64,000 bases of DNA from JAUIEH01 sp964483375 (GTDB taxonomy: Bacteria > Pseudomonadota > Alphaproteobacteria > Caulobacterales > Maricaulaceae). This document shows positions 35,235-43,419 of the stretch, piece by piece. Positions within the stretch are counted from its first letter, which is position 1. Every line of letters starts with the position of its first letter. Both the position numbers and the translations under genes were made by a program. The DNA is taken from positions 1-64,000 of the forward strand of contig CAZABJ010000001.1 in assembly GCA_964483375.1 (NCBI GenBank), given 5' to 3'. Under the pieces are notes generated by a model. That model was not told the origin of the DNA and did not search any database. It saw nothing but the letters and a program-made list of their open reading frames with translations.

Positions 35235-36640
35235 CCCAATCGCTCCTTCCAAAGCGCGACTTGTTCGCGCACTCGAACCGGCGCTGCGCCGCCGAAGCTG
35301 GTGCGCGAGGCCGCTGACGCCTCCGGGCTCAAGACGTCAAAGACGCTCTCATCCAATCGGGGCTCGACCGCTTTCATGACCGCTAAGGGCAGCTCATGCA
35401 AGGCGAGGCCGCGGTTCTCCGCCTCCGCCACCACACGGCCGGTCACGTGATGCGCCTCCCGGAAAGGGAGGCCGGCTTCGCGCACCAGCCAGTCGGCGAG
35501 ATCGGTGGCGGTCGCATAGGCTTCCCCGGCCGCCGCCGCCATGGCGTCACGGTCGATGGTGAGATCGCCGACCATCCCCGCCATCGCGGCGAGCACGAGT
35601 TCAAAATCGTCGAATGCTGCGAATGTCGCGGCTTTGTCGTCTTGGAGATCTTTGGCGTAAGCGAGCGGCAGCGCCTTCATCACCATCACCAGCCCCTGAA
35701 ACGCGGCGGCGAATTTCGCCGCTTTCGCCCGAGCGAGTTCGGCGGCGTCGGGATTGCGCTTTTGCGGCATGATCGAGGAGCCGGTCGAGTAGCGGTCCGA
35801 AAGCGCCGCGAACCCAAAGCGCGGGCTGGTCCACAAAACGATCTCCTCCGCCAAGCGCGACAGATGCACGCCCGCAATGGTCAAGGCGGACAGCGCTTCC
35901 AGCGCGAAATCGCGCGAGGAGACCGCATCAAGGGAATTCGCCATCGGCCGGTGAAAGCCCAGCGCCTTGGCGGTCATCGCCCGGTCAATGGGAAACGACG
36001 TGCCGGCCAAAGCTGCGGCGCCGAGCGGGCTCTCATTGCCCCGCTCTTGAGCGTCGCGAACCCGTCCACGGTCCCGCGCCAGCATTTCGACATAGGCCAG
36101 GCAGTGGTGGCCGAACGTGATCGGTTGAGCGGTTTGAAGATGGGTGAAGCCGGGCATGACCGCGTCGGCGGAGGCCTCCGCCTGAGCGACCAATGCGCGT
36201 TGCACCGCGGCCAAGCCCGCATCCGCCCGGCCCAACGCCGCCCTGACCCAGAGCCGAAAGTCGGTGGCGACTTGGTCATTGCGCGACCGTCCGGTGTGCA
36301 GTCGCGCGCCCGCCGGGCCGATCCGTTCGATCAGCGCGGCCTCCACGTTCATATGGATGTCCTCAAGCTCAGCGGAGAAGGGGAATTCGCCTGCGCGGAT
36401 CTGCGCGCGAATGTCGCTCAACCCTTCGGCGATGGCCCTTGCGTCCTCGCTTGAAATCACGTCGGTCGCCGCCAACATCGCTGCATGGGCGAGGCTCGCT
36501 TGGATGTCCTCTTCGGCAAGGCGTCGGTCGACGTCGATCGAGGCGTTGATCGCCTGCATGACGGCGTCTGGACCGCCTGCGAAGCGGCCGCCCCACAGGG
36601 CGTTGGGATCGTGGGCGTCGTCGTCTTGGGCGTCGGACAT
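35231..36640 (-). CDS. argH: Argininosuccinate lyase ArgH
   Basis: ArgH splits argininosuccinate to arginine and fumarate. The 469-residue protein carries the family set: ALWGGRFAGGPDAVMQAINASI, HMNVEAALIERIG, GARLHTGRSRNDQVATDFRLW, GFTHLQTAQPITFGHHCLAY, and the fumarase signature GSSIMPQKRNPDAAELARAK. TATDLADWLVREAGLPFREAHHVTG completes the C-terminus. The start is ATG at 36640. It is divergent from the TlpA-like gene, whose start is 20 bases away, so the two promoters must overlap the coding starts. Confidence 0.97.
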   Translation of the reverse strand: MSDAQDDDAHDPNALWGGRFAGGPDAVMQAINASIDVDRRLAEEDIQASLAHAAMLAATDVISSEDARAIAEGLSDIRAQIRAGEFPFSAELEDIHMNVEAALIERIGPAGARLHTGRSRNDQVATDFRLWVRAALGRADAGLAAVQRALVAQAEASADAVMPGFTHLQTAQPITFGHHCLAYVEMLARDRGRVRDAQERGNESPLGAAALAGTSFPIDRAMTAKALGFHRPMANSLDAVSSRDFALEALSALTIAGVHLSRLAEEIVLWTSPRFGFAALSDRYSTGSSIMPQKRNPDAAELARAKAAKFAAAFQGLVMVMKALPLAYAKDLQDDKAATFAAFDDFELVLAAMAGMVGDLTIDRDAMAAAAGEAYATATDLADWLVREAGLPFREAHHVTGRVVAEAENRGLALHELPLAVMKAVEPRLDESVFDVLSPEASAASRTSFGGAAPVRVREQVALWKERLG

Positions 36641-36660
36641 GAGCGAGGGAGAGTTTGAAG

Positions 36661-37278
36661 ATGTTCAGAGGGCCGTTGGGATGGGCGATCGGCGGGTTCA
36701 CCGTCATAGGGATCGCTGCGCTGGTTTACGTGCTCGGCGCGGCTTTGACCACGCCTGACCGGTCGGGCCTGCGGGAATTCGCGCGCGGCGAACTGTCAGG
36801 GCTGTTGGTTTTGGGCGGAAATGCGCCTGAGCGCCCTCTCGCGCCGTTTCAAGACGGCGTCGGTCAGGAGCTTACGCTCGCCGCCTTTGACGGCCGGGTG
36901 ACGTTGGTGAACATCTGGGCGACCTGGTGCGCGCCCTGCGTTCGCGAGATGCCGTCGCTCGACCGGCTCGCCGCGGCGTTCGATGAGAACGATTTTCTCG
37001 TCACGCCGATCACGGTCGACACCAATATCAACGACGCCCGGGACTTCTACGCCGAGTTCGAGCTTGAGAATTTGCCCCTCTATCACGACCCGAACTTCGC
37101 CGTCGTGCGAGGGTTGACGGTCACCGGCTTTCCCACGGGGCTGCCGATCACCGTGGTTTACGACGCGTCGGGCGTTGAAGTGGCGCGGTTGGCGGGCGAC
37201 GCGGAATGGGACAGCCCTGAGGCGATCGCGCTGATCGAGCGGGTGATCGCCGACAGCTTTCCCGAAACCGGCGCTTAA
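36661..37278 (+). CDS. tlpA: TlpA/DsbE-like periplasmic thioredoxin
   Basis: A membrane-anchored thioredoxin of 205 residues. The N-terminal helix IGGFTVIGIAALVYVLGAAL acts as signal anchor. The thioredoxin fold follows with VNIWATWCAPCVREMPSL (C-x-x-C active site), and a cis-Pro region in VTGFPTGLPITVVYD. It probably reduces disulfides in cytochrome c or copper-centre maturation, as known for TlpA. The ATG at 36661 is preferred, with GGGAGAG upstream; an in-frame TTG at 36655 is too close to that site. It shares the classic argH-tlpA divergent arrangement. Confidence 0.93.
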   Translation: MFRGPLGWAIGGFTVIGIAALVYVLGAALTTPDRSGLREFARGELSGLLVLGGNAPERPLAPFQDGVGQELTLAAFDGRVTLVNIWATWCAPCVREMPSLDRLAAAFDENDFLVTPITVDTNINDARDFYAEFELENLPLYHDPNFAVVRGLTVTGFPTGLPITVVYDASGVEVARLAGDAEWDSPEAIALIERVIADSFPETGA

Positions 37279-37466
37279 GAGCGCTGGCGCAGCTTTGCCA
37301 GAAATCCGCCCGCGGCGACAGCGGCGACGGTGAAGAACAACAGCTGAAGCGGGCCTTCCTCGCGCCCCAGCGCGGCCGCCACCGCCAGCGCTAAAATCGC
37401 CGCCAAAAGCGCCAGCGAAATGACGCGGTCGATGCGCGCTGAAAATTTCGGGTCCAGCTCTTCCAT
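37275..37466 (-). CDS. Small two-helix membrane protein
   Basis: A 63-residue protein starting at ATG 37466 (MEELDPKFSARIDRV). Two hydrophobic segments, ISLALLAAILALAVAAAL and LQLLFFTVAAVAAGGFLA, are joined by a short charged loop (GREEGP). Its stop overlaps the TlpA-like stop by three bases (convergent). It follows the large VWA gene by 52 bases in the same direction and may be the last gene of that unit. No family is recognised. Confidence 0.6.
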   Translation of the reverse strand: MEELDPKFSARIDRVISLALLAAILALAVAAALGREEGPLQLLFFTVAAVAAGGFLAKLRQRS

Positions 37467-37518
37467 GACCGGAGCGGAGCAAGAACGGGGCCGCACGCGG
37501 CGGCCCCGCATGCCGACA

Positions 37519-40011
37519 TCAGTTCGGCGTCACCTCGAAGGGGCGGCGTTCGAGGATGGTCCCGCCCGTCGCCCTGATGAAATACCGCAGCTCATACTCC
37601 CCCGGTTCGTCGGGGGCCTGCAGCGTCACCGTTCCCGGACCGTCCACGGTGGCCCGCGCGACGCTGAGAGCGGGGGACTGGTCTGGGCGGGCGAGCGTGA
37701 TTTGGTCGCGGGGATAGGCGGGGCTGGTCACGGAAACGGCGAATGAGGCGCCGGCCGCAGCACTCGACGGACCGTCGAAGACCGGCGTCACGACGCTCGA
37801 CGTGAAGGGCTGGCGATGCGTCACCGTGCTGCCTGGGCGAAGCACATAGCGGAGTTCGTAATCGCCGGCGGTTCCGGGCGCTTCGATCCATTGGGGCGAG
37901 CCTTCCGCGGCGGCGACCCGCGAGAGCGAAAGCGCGCCGGATTGGTCGGTGCGTGCGATGGTGATTTGGTCGCCCGGATTGTTCGGCCCCGTCCATGCGA
38001 TCTCGACCATCGAGCCCGCCGGCGCCGCGGCGGGCGCGGTAAAGGCGATATCCGGCGCGGTGACCGTTAGGGGAACGCTTTCAGCCACCGCCCGACCGGA
38101 GGCCAGCACATAGCGAAGTTCGTACTCACCCGGAGCGCCGGGCGCGACCAAGTCAACCGGCGAGCCCTCAGTGGTGGCGGCGCGTGAGACATGCAGCGCG
38201 CCGGATTGGTCCGGCCTTGCGATGGTGATGTTGTCGCCGCGATTGGCGGGACCGGTCCAGGTCACTTCAAGCGGTGAACCAGCCTCCACGCTCGGCGCCG
38301 CGGACAACGAAATCTCCGGCTCGCCCACCGTGATGGGCGTGCGGGCCGCCACCGCGCGCCCGGAGGCGAGCACGTAGCGCAGCTCATAGACGCCCGGTTC
38401 CCCTGGCGCGCGCAATTGCGCGGGCGAGCCGTCCGCTGCGGCGACCCGTTCGAGGTGCAACGCGCCGGACTGATCCGGCCGTGCAATGGTGATGTTGTCT
38501 CCCGGATTGGCCGGACCGGTCCAAACGACCTCGAAAGCCGCGCCGGCTTCCACCGTCTGAGGCCCCTCAAGCGCGATCGCGGCGGGGGTCACTTCGAGGG
38601 CGACCCGCGCGAGGATCTCCTGCTCCTGACGGGCCACATAGCGCAGCTCATACGCGCCCGGCTCGCCCGGCGCGCGCAGCGTCACGACCGGGTCGCCCTC
38701 GGCTGGGGCCCTGTCGCGCGCGATGGCGCCGGACGCCTCAGGACGAGCCACCACGACCATATCGCCTGGATAGGCGGGACCCGACCATGTCGCCTCAAAC
38801 GCCGCGCCGGCTTCGATGGTCGCCGGGCCTGAGACGCTCGCTTCAACCGGGGTCACCGTCAGGGGCGCGGTTGCGAGGACGCGCACCGGTCGGCGCAGCA
38901 CATAGCGGATTTCGTACTCGGCGGCTTGGATTGGCGCGGGAAGCTCAAGCGCGCCGCCTCCCTCGCCCGCAATCAGCTCAGAGGTCTCGTAAAGCGCGGC
39001 GGACTGATCCGCCCGCGCCACCGAAATGAAGTCGCCGGCTTCGGCGGGACCCGTCCAATCAACCGAGATCATCGCGCCGGCGATCGCCGTTTCGGGCCCG
39101 GACACCGTGGCGTTCAGCGGCCGCTCAAGGGCGAGAGTGAATGTCTGAGAGCTGGCGCGCGCGGTGAGTTCGCCGAACGCCGTCGCGCCGTCGGACGGGC
39201 GGGTGACCGTCACGTGATAAAGGCCGGGCGGTAAAGCGAGCTCCACCGGTCCATCGCTCCCAGCCGCGTCGGTGCGGTACAGCACGGCATCCGCAGTGTC
39301 GTCGATGGACCAGGTGAGGCCGCTTTCGATTTCCGGTCCGCCGGCGAGGTCGGTCGCGCGGAACCGGATGCGGCTTTCGACCACCGGTTCAGGCGATGGG
39401 GCGGCGACAACCGTCGTCTCCAGCGCGGCGGCGAGCTCAGCGGCGTTTGAGGCGAGGATGAATTCCCCGCCCGTGGCGTCGGCGAGACATTGAAGTTGGC
39501 GTCGCTCTTCATCGGTTGCGATGTCAAAACCGATGACATGGGCGGTGAAGTCCACGCCTGCGGCTTCAAGTTCCGCCCCGAGCGCGCAAGGGTCGACCTC
39601 GCAGGTTTCCTCCCCGTCCGAGACGAGGATCACCGTGGCGGGGTTTTCGGTGTAGGCGAGCGCTTCTGCGGCGTGGCGCACCGAATCCGACAGCGGGGTC
39701 ATCCCTAGCGGGCTCAGAGCGTTGACCGCGGCCCTGATGGTTTCGCGGTCCGAGCCGAGCGGCGCCACGGTTTCAATGTCGGAGCAGTCGCCGCGGCGAT
39801 TGTGCCCATAGGCGACCAATCCCAGTCGTTGGTCGTCGGGCAAGCTCACCAGCAAATCGCCGATGACGTCCCGAGCGATTAGGACTTTGTGGCGACCCTC
39901 GACTTCGCCCCACATTGAGCCCGACGCGTCGAGCACCAGAATCGCGTCGTCTGATCCCGCCGCGTGGGCGAGCGCCCCGGCCGCAGCGCAACCCAGCAAA
40001 ACCGTCCGCAT
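37519..40011 (-). CDS. Secreted VWA protein with six tandem Ig-like repeats
   Basis: An 830-residue exported protein. The signal peptide MRTVLLGCAAAGALAHAAG is followed by a von Willebrand A domain (residues about 22-190) with the metal-site D-x-S-x-S in LVLDASGSMWG, GMTPLSDS and LVSDGEETCEVDPC. A beta-rich linker (RIRFRATDLAGGPEIESGLTW) leads to six repeats of about 88 residues, each opening G-P-x-x-x-x-A-G and closing G-x-Y-E-L-R-Y. ATG 40011 is preferred; ATG 40023 is an alternative, and the much longer frame upstream overlaps another gene. The architecture suggests a periplasmic or surface binding protein; the ligand is unknown. Confidence 0.88.
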   Translation of the reverse strand: MRTVLLGCAAAGALAHAAGSDDAILVLDASGSMWGEVEGRHKVLIARDVIGDLLVSLPDDQRLGLVAYGHNRRGDCSDIETVAPLGSDRETIRAAVNALSPLGMTPLSDSVRHAAEALAYTENPATVILVSDGEETCEVDPCALGAELEAAGVDFTAHVIGFDIATDEERRQLQCLADATGGEFILASNAAELAAALETTVVAAPSPEPVVESRIRFRATDLAGGPEIESGLTWSIDDTADAVLYRTDAAGSDGPVELALPPGLYHVTVTRPSDGATAFGELTARASSQTFTLALERPLNATVSGPETAIAGAMISVDWTGPAEAGDFISVARADQSAALYETSELIAGEGGGALELPAPIQAAEYEIRYVLRRPVRVLATAPLTVTPVEASVSGPATIEAGAAFEATWSGPAYPGDMVVVARPEASGAIARDRAPAEGDPVVTLRAPGEPGAYELRYVARQEQEILARVALEVTPAAIALEGPQTVEAGAAFEVVWTGPANPGDNITIARPDQSGALHLERVAAADGSPAQLRAPGEPGVYELRYVLASGRAVAARTPITVGEPEISLSAAPSVEAGSPLEVTWTGPANRGDNITIARPDQSGALHVSRAATTEGSPVDLVAPGAPGEYELRYVLASGRAVAESVPLTVTAPDIAFTAPAAAPAGSMVEIAWTGPNNPGDQITIARTDQSGALSLSRVAAAEGSPQWIEAPGTAGDYELRYVLRPGSTVTHRQPFTSSVVTPVFDGPSSAAAGASFAVSVTSPAYPRDQITLARPDQSPALSVARATVDGPGTVTLQAPDEPGEYELRYFIRATGGTILERRPFEVTPN
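37522..39117 (-). repeat. Six tandem coding repeats of about 264 bases
   Basis: The second half of the VWA gene is built of six consecutive units. The best-preserved three contain variants of W-T-G-P-A-N-x-G-D-N-I-T-I-A-R-P-D-Q-S-G-A-L and end Y-E-L-R-Y-V-L-A-S-G-R-A-V-A. The outer units are more diverged. The near-identity of the inner units at protein and DNA level suggests recent duplication by recombination. Confidence 0.9.
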
Positions 40012-40130
40012 GGCTGTCCCCATTTTGACGACCCGCCGCGCGCTTAGGCTCCGGCGGAGTTCGGTGAAATTAATTTCAGCGAAAGCGGTATCACTCGAGA
40101 ATTGGGCCGCTTTGGGGCCGCGCTCCAGGG

Positions 40131-40700
40131 TCAACGGCGTTCGAAAGCGAGCGGGGAGAAAATCATCCCGGCGAGCAGGCCCGCCGGCACGCCGAACCCC
40201 GCCGCCGCGCCAGCCGCGCCGAGCGCCAGAAGCGCTGCGTGACCGGCCCCGCCGCTCAGGCCCCATAGCCCGGCGCCGAGGCCGCACAGCAAGGCGAACA
40301 CAAGTGCGACGCCGCCCCCTGACAGGACCGAGCCCAAAAAGCTGCGTCGCGCGTTCCGCGCCGTTAGAAGCGCCCAGGGCGCGCCGACCAAGAAAGCCGC
40401 GGCGAGCGCAGCGACGAAAAACACCAAAAACACCTGCGCCAAACCGCTTGAAAGCGTGGTGGCGATCGGATCGGCGCCTCGGCCCGCAGCCACCCCGCCC
40501 GAGAGAAGCGCGACGAATGCGGTGGGAAGCACGGCGCTTAAAACGGCGGCGACGGTCGCGCTCGCCGAAAACCAAAGCCACGCCGGGGATCGCAGGCGCG
40601 AGCCGGCCGAGGATGTCTCAGGGTTCTCAACCGGGACCTCGCCAAGCCTGCCGTCATGAATGGCGCCGGTCACGGTCTGAAGCTCGGTGTCGCGGTTCAT
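40131..40700 (-). CDS. Four-helix membrane protein, paralogue 3 of 3
   Basis: A 189-residue protein starting at ATG 40700 (MNRDTELQTV). After a 50-residue polar N-terminus comes LRSPAWLWFSASATVAAVLSAVL and three more hydrophobic segments: VFLVFFVAALAAAFLVG, GGGVALVFALLCGLGAGLWG and AAAGFGVPAGLLAGMIFSPL. GAPWALLTARNARRS is the cytoplasmic loop after helix 2. The R-x-P-x-W-L start, G-A-P-W-x-L-T motif and C-terminal G-x-x-x-G-x-x-F match the next two genes, so they arose by duplication. Family not recognised. It lies 119 bases before the VWA gene on the same strand. Confidence 0.75.
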   Translation of the reverse strand: MNRDTELQTVTGAIHDGRLGEVPVENPETSSAGSRLRSPAWLWFSASATVAAVLSAVLPTAFVALLSGGVAAGRGADPIATTLSSGLAQVFLVFFVAALAAAFLVGAPWALLTARNARRSFLGSVLSGGGVALVFALLCGLGAGLWGLSGGAGHAALLALGAAGAAAGFGVPAGLLAGMIFSPLAFERR

Positions 40701-40756
40701 CGCCGGTCTCCTGCGTGAGACCGAAGAATCCCCGCGACGGGGCCGGCTGGCAAGCG

Positions 40757-41350
40757 TCAATCCGCGTTGGCGGTCACCGCGTCGGCGAAGCCGCGCGTTT
40801 GCTCACGCACGGGCGGCGGCCCGCGGCGAAACGCGATCCAAGCGAAGAAAGGGCCCGAAATCGCGCCGAAGACCGCGCCCCAACCAAGCGCCTGGAAGGG
40901 GGAGGACTTGGCGTAGCCGAGCATCGAGCCGGGCGGGGTCAACGCCCAGGCGTCCTCTGCAAGGAAGCCGGCTAGCGCCCAAAGCGCGACGAAGCTTGCG
41001 GCGAGGACCGCAGCCTCCAAGGCGAAGCCGAACCGGGAGGTGCGTCGGACCCTATGCGTCAACGCATACCAGGGCGCGCCGAGGGCGGCGGCCGCCGTCA
41101 TCCCGATGGGGGCGAAAACTAAGGCGATTGCCGCCGTCGCAAGCGCGGTCTCGGCGTGGTTCACGAGAGACAGATCAACGCCGGCGGCGAGCTGGGTCGC
41201 GATAATCGCGCCAAGCACTGAGAACGCTAAAACCAGCGCGCCGAGGGTCGGCGCGATGAGGACGCCCGCCGTGAACGACAGCCAGGCGGGGCGGCGCAGA
41301 TAGAGACGGCGCGCATCTCCGCCGTTTGGGGTTGTCGGCGACTCAGCCAT
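40757..41350 (-). CDS. Four-helix membrane protein, paralogue 2 of 3
   Basis: A 197-residue protein starting at ATG 41350. LRRPAWLSFTAGVLIAPTLGALVLAFSVLGAIIA opens the first helix. Later helices are near AIALVFAPIGMTAAAALG, LEAAVLAASFVALWALAGFL and ALGWGAVFGAISGPFFAWIAF. The loop GAPWYALTHRVRRTSRFG and the ending G-x-x-x-G-P-F-F-A-W-I-A-F-R match its two neighbours. A polar loop (AEDAWALTPPGSMLGYAKSSPF) precedes the last helix. The gene ends 56 bases before paralogue 3. Function unknown. Confidence 0.75.
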   Translation of the reverse strand: MAESPTTPNGGDARRLYLRRPAWLSFTAGVLIAPTLGALVLAFSVLGAIIATQLAAGVDLSLVNHAETALATAAIALVFAPIGMTAAAALGAPWYALTHRVRRTSRFGFALEAAVLAASFVALWALAGFLAEDAWALTPPGSMLGYAKSSPFQALGWGAVFGAISGPFFAWIAFRRGPPPVREQTRGFADAVTANAD

Positions 41351-41433
41351 TCCGGCCTCCTAAACACCCCTCCGCCAGACAGAAACGTGGTCGCTCGCGC
41401 CGGGCGGACAAGCGACCAGGCGTCGCAGCGACT

Positions 41434-42003
41434 TCAAAGCCCGTGCGCCGGTTTCGACGCGAAGGCGCGCGCAAAAACGATCCAAGAGAAGGGGAAGCCT
41501 GACAGATAACCCGCCACGATGGCCCACGGGACGGTCAAAAACGCGCCGTAAAACCCTATGGACAAGAGCGTGTTGCGATCTCCCGTAAGGGTCACCCATA
41601 GTCCGCCCAAGACGAACCAGGCGAACGCGAACAGAAACGCGGCGATGGCGCATTCGCCTGCGATGGCCCACCGGGATGATCTGGGCTGGGCGCGCTTGGA
41701 ATAGAACCAACCGATCCCCACGGTGACAGCGGCGAGCATGCCCGCCGGCGCCAGCCAAAGACCGACGCCGGCGAAAGAAATATACTCGCTGGCGCGCTCG
41801 CTCAGCGTGATTGTCCGCTCCTCCGAAAACCCGCCCGCGGCGAGGTCGTAAAGCGCCTTGCCGGTGAGAAGCGCAGCGATAGTCCCCAGCCATGGCGCCA
41901 CAAGGCATCCCAGCGGCAACCAAAGCCAAATGGGCTGGCGCATGATCCACGTCCCGGATGGGAGGCGATCTGCGTCCGACGCCGGGTCCTTGCCATGTGC
42001 CAT
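41434..42003 (-). CDS. Four-helix membrane protein, paralogue 1 of 3
   Basis: A 189-residue protein starting at ATG 42003. MRQPIWLWLPLGCLVAPWLGTIAALL is the first helix with the conserved R-x-P-x-W-L opening. VGLWLAPAGMLAAVTVGIGWFYSKRA gives helix 2 and the basic loop, AIAAFLFAFAWFVLGGLWV helix 3 and FLTVPWAIVAGYLSGFPFSWIVFARAF helix 4. The last segment has the same G-x-x-x-G-x-x-F-x-W-I-x-F-R ending as paralogue 2. It is the first gene of the trio; 269 bases with no gene separate it from hbd. Function unknown. Confidence 0.75.
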   Translation of the reverse strand: MAHGKDPASDADRLPSGTWIMRQPIWLWLPLGCLVAPWLGTIAALLTGKALYDLAAGGFSEERTITLSERASEYISFAGVGLWLAPAGMLAAVTVGIGWFYSKRAQPRSSRWAIAGECAIAAFLFAFAWFVLGGLWVTLTGDRNTLLSIGFYGAFLTVPWAIVAGYLSGFPFSWIVFARAFASKPAHGL

Positions 42004-42272
42004 GCGCGAGGTTCCTCAGCGGCCCAAACGGCCAGCCGGCTTGGCTGGTCCGGCGATCGCCGTCGTCGCCTATGAGTTCGGCGGAAATGCGCCACAACGC
42101 CGTCCAGGACAAGGCTGGTGCGTGGCCTAAGCGGCTCGCTTCCGCAATGTGGGTTGCATGAGATCAGACCCTCGCAGATTTCCGCCTTGGCTGCGCGGAG
42201 CGCGGCCCGGTTGATCCCACGCGTCCATGCCGGTCCCGCAGGCGTCCCGGCCCGACCTCGGCGGGTCCGGCC

Positions 42273-43154
42273 CTACCGTGTCGGCGTCGGCGGGTCGCTG
42301 GCGTAGTCGTAAAAGCCGCGGCCGGTTTTGCGGCCGAGCCAGCCGGCTTCGACATATTTCACCAAGAGCGGGCAGGGCCGGTATTTGGTGTCCGCGAGCT
42401 CGTCATGCAGCACGCGCATGATGGCCAAGCACGTGTCTAACCCGATGAAATCGGCGAGCTCGAAGGGTCCCATCGGGTGGTTCGCGCCCAGCTTCATCGC
42501 CGCATCTATGGAGGAGACCGTACCCACGCCCTCATAGAGCGTGTAGCAGGCCTCATTGATCATCGGCAGCAGGATGCGATTGACGATGAAAGCCGGAAAA
42601 TCCTCGGCCACCGCAGCAATTTTGCCCAAGCGGGCGATGAGCGCTTTGGCCGTCTCGAACGTCTCATCATCGGTCTGAATGCCGCGAATGAGCTCAACGA
42701 GCTTCATCGCGGGAACGGGGTTCATGAAATGCAGGCCGATGAACTTGGTCGGCCGATCGGTGGCGGCGGCCAGTCGGGTGATCGACAAGGACGAGGTGTT
42801 CGACGCGATGATCGTGTCCGCGGAGACGACGGCCTTGAGTTTGTCGAAGATGGCGCGCTTGACGGCCTCGTCCTCAATCGCCGCTTCGATGACCATGTCG
42901 GCGCCCTGGGCGGCTTTGGCGAGATCGGTCGCTTCGGTGACGCGCGCAAGCGTCGCGTCGCGCTCTTCTTTGCCGAGGCGCGCCTTGTTGACCTGTCGGT
43001 CAAGATGTTGAGCGATCGCCGCTTTCCCCGCGCTGACGCGCGCGGCGTCCACATCATTCAGCGACACGGAAATCCCTGCGCCGGCGCAGACCTGGGCGAT
43101 GCCCGCCCCCATTTGTCCCGCGCCTATGACGGTGACGGCGGCGATCTCTTTCAT
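42273..43154 (-). CDS. hbd: 3-hydroxybutyryl-CoA dehydrogenase
   Basis: An NAD-dependent enzyme of 293 residues that interconverts (S)-3-hydroxybutyryl-CoA and acetoacetyl-CoA. VTVIGAGQMGAGIAQVCAGAG is the nucleotide loop and ASNTSSLSITRLA the conserved Asn/Ser strand. IGLHFMNPVPAMKLVELIRG holds the catalytic His, and FIVNRILLPMINEACYTLYEGV with NHPMGPFELADFIGLD forms the C-terminal helical domain. The start ATG at 43154 gives MKEIAAVTVIG; the frame further upstream is not conserved. It lies on the same strand as etfBA but is separated from etfA by a small plus-strand ORF. Confidence 0.95.
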   Translation of the reverse strand: MKEIAAVTVIGAGQMGAGIAQVCAGAGISVSLNDVDAARVSAGKAAIAQHLDRQVNKARLGKEERDATLARVTEATDLAKAAQGADMVIEAAIEDEAVKRAIFDKLKAVVSADTIIASNTSSLSITRLAAATDRPTKFIGLHFMNPVPAMKLVELIRGIQTDDETFETAKALIARLGKIAAVAEDFPAFIVNRILLPMINEACYTLYEGVGTVSSIDAAMKLGANHPMGPFELADFIGLDTCLAIMRVLHDELADTKYRPCPLLVKYVEAGWLGRKTGRGFYDYASDPPTPTR

Positions 43155-43254
43155 GACGGACGCGTACTCCTGGACCGGAATGGGGCCACGCGAACGCGGG
43201 CCAGTGTCGATTGGGCGCGGCGACGGAAGCGACGGCAACCCCTATCTTAGTCGT

Positions 43255-43413
43255 ATGGCCAAGTTCATCCGTTTATTCGTCCCAACGGCCTTCGCCTCGA
43301 GTTTGCTGGGCGCGTCAGCGATTGTCGCGACGTGCTGCAACGAACCGCGCGCGTCGAGATTGGCGACGATTGCGCCCGAACCCGTCGAGGAGGCTCGGGC
43401 GCTTGACCATTGA
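43255..43413 (+). CDS. Possible small exported protein
   Basis: A 52-residue frame starting at ATG 43255. MAKFIRLFVPTAFASSLLGASAIVATCCNE looks like a signal sequence with a possible lipobox ending at V-A-T-C, followed by a short polar tail (PRASRLATIAPEPVEEARALDH). There is no clear ribosome site, so translation is uncertain. It lies between hbd and etfA on the opposite strand and ends 6 bases before the etfA stop. Confidence 0.35.
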   Translation: MAKFIRLFVPTAFASSLLGASAIVATCCNEPRASRLATIAPEPVEEARALDH

Positions 43414-43419
43414 GCGGCC

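Noticed and set aside
37522..39117. Repeats considered as a CRISPR or non-coding array
   Set aside because: Units are about 264 bases, in frame, and encode Ig-like domains; there are no short repeats with unique spacers.
40012..40581. N-terminal extension of the VWA protein
   Set aside because: The frame stays open upstream but overlaps a membrane-protein gene and would bury the signal peptide; ATG 40011 or 40023 is a better start.
39863..40975. Open frame of 370 codons on the plus strand
   Set aside because: Covers parts of several minus-strand genes and is almost entirely Arg/Pro/Ser-rich, typical of a shadow frame.
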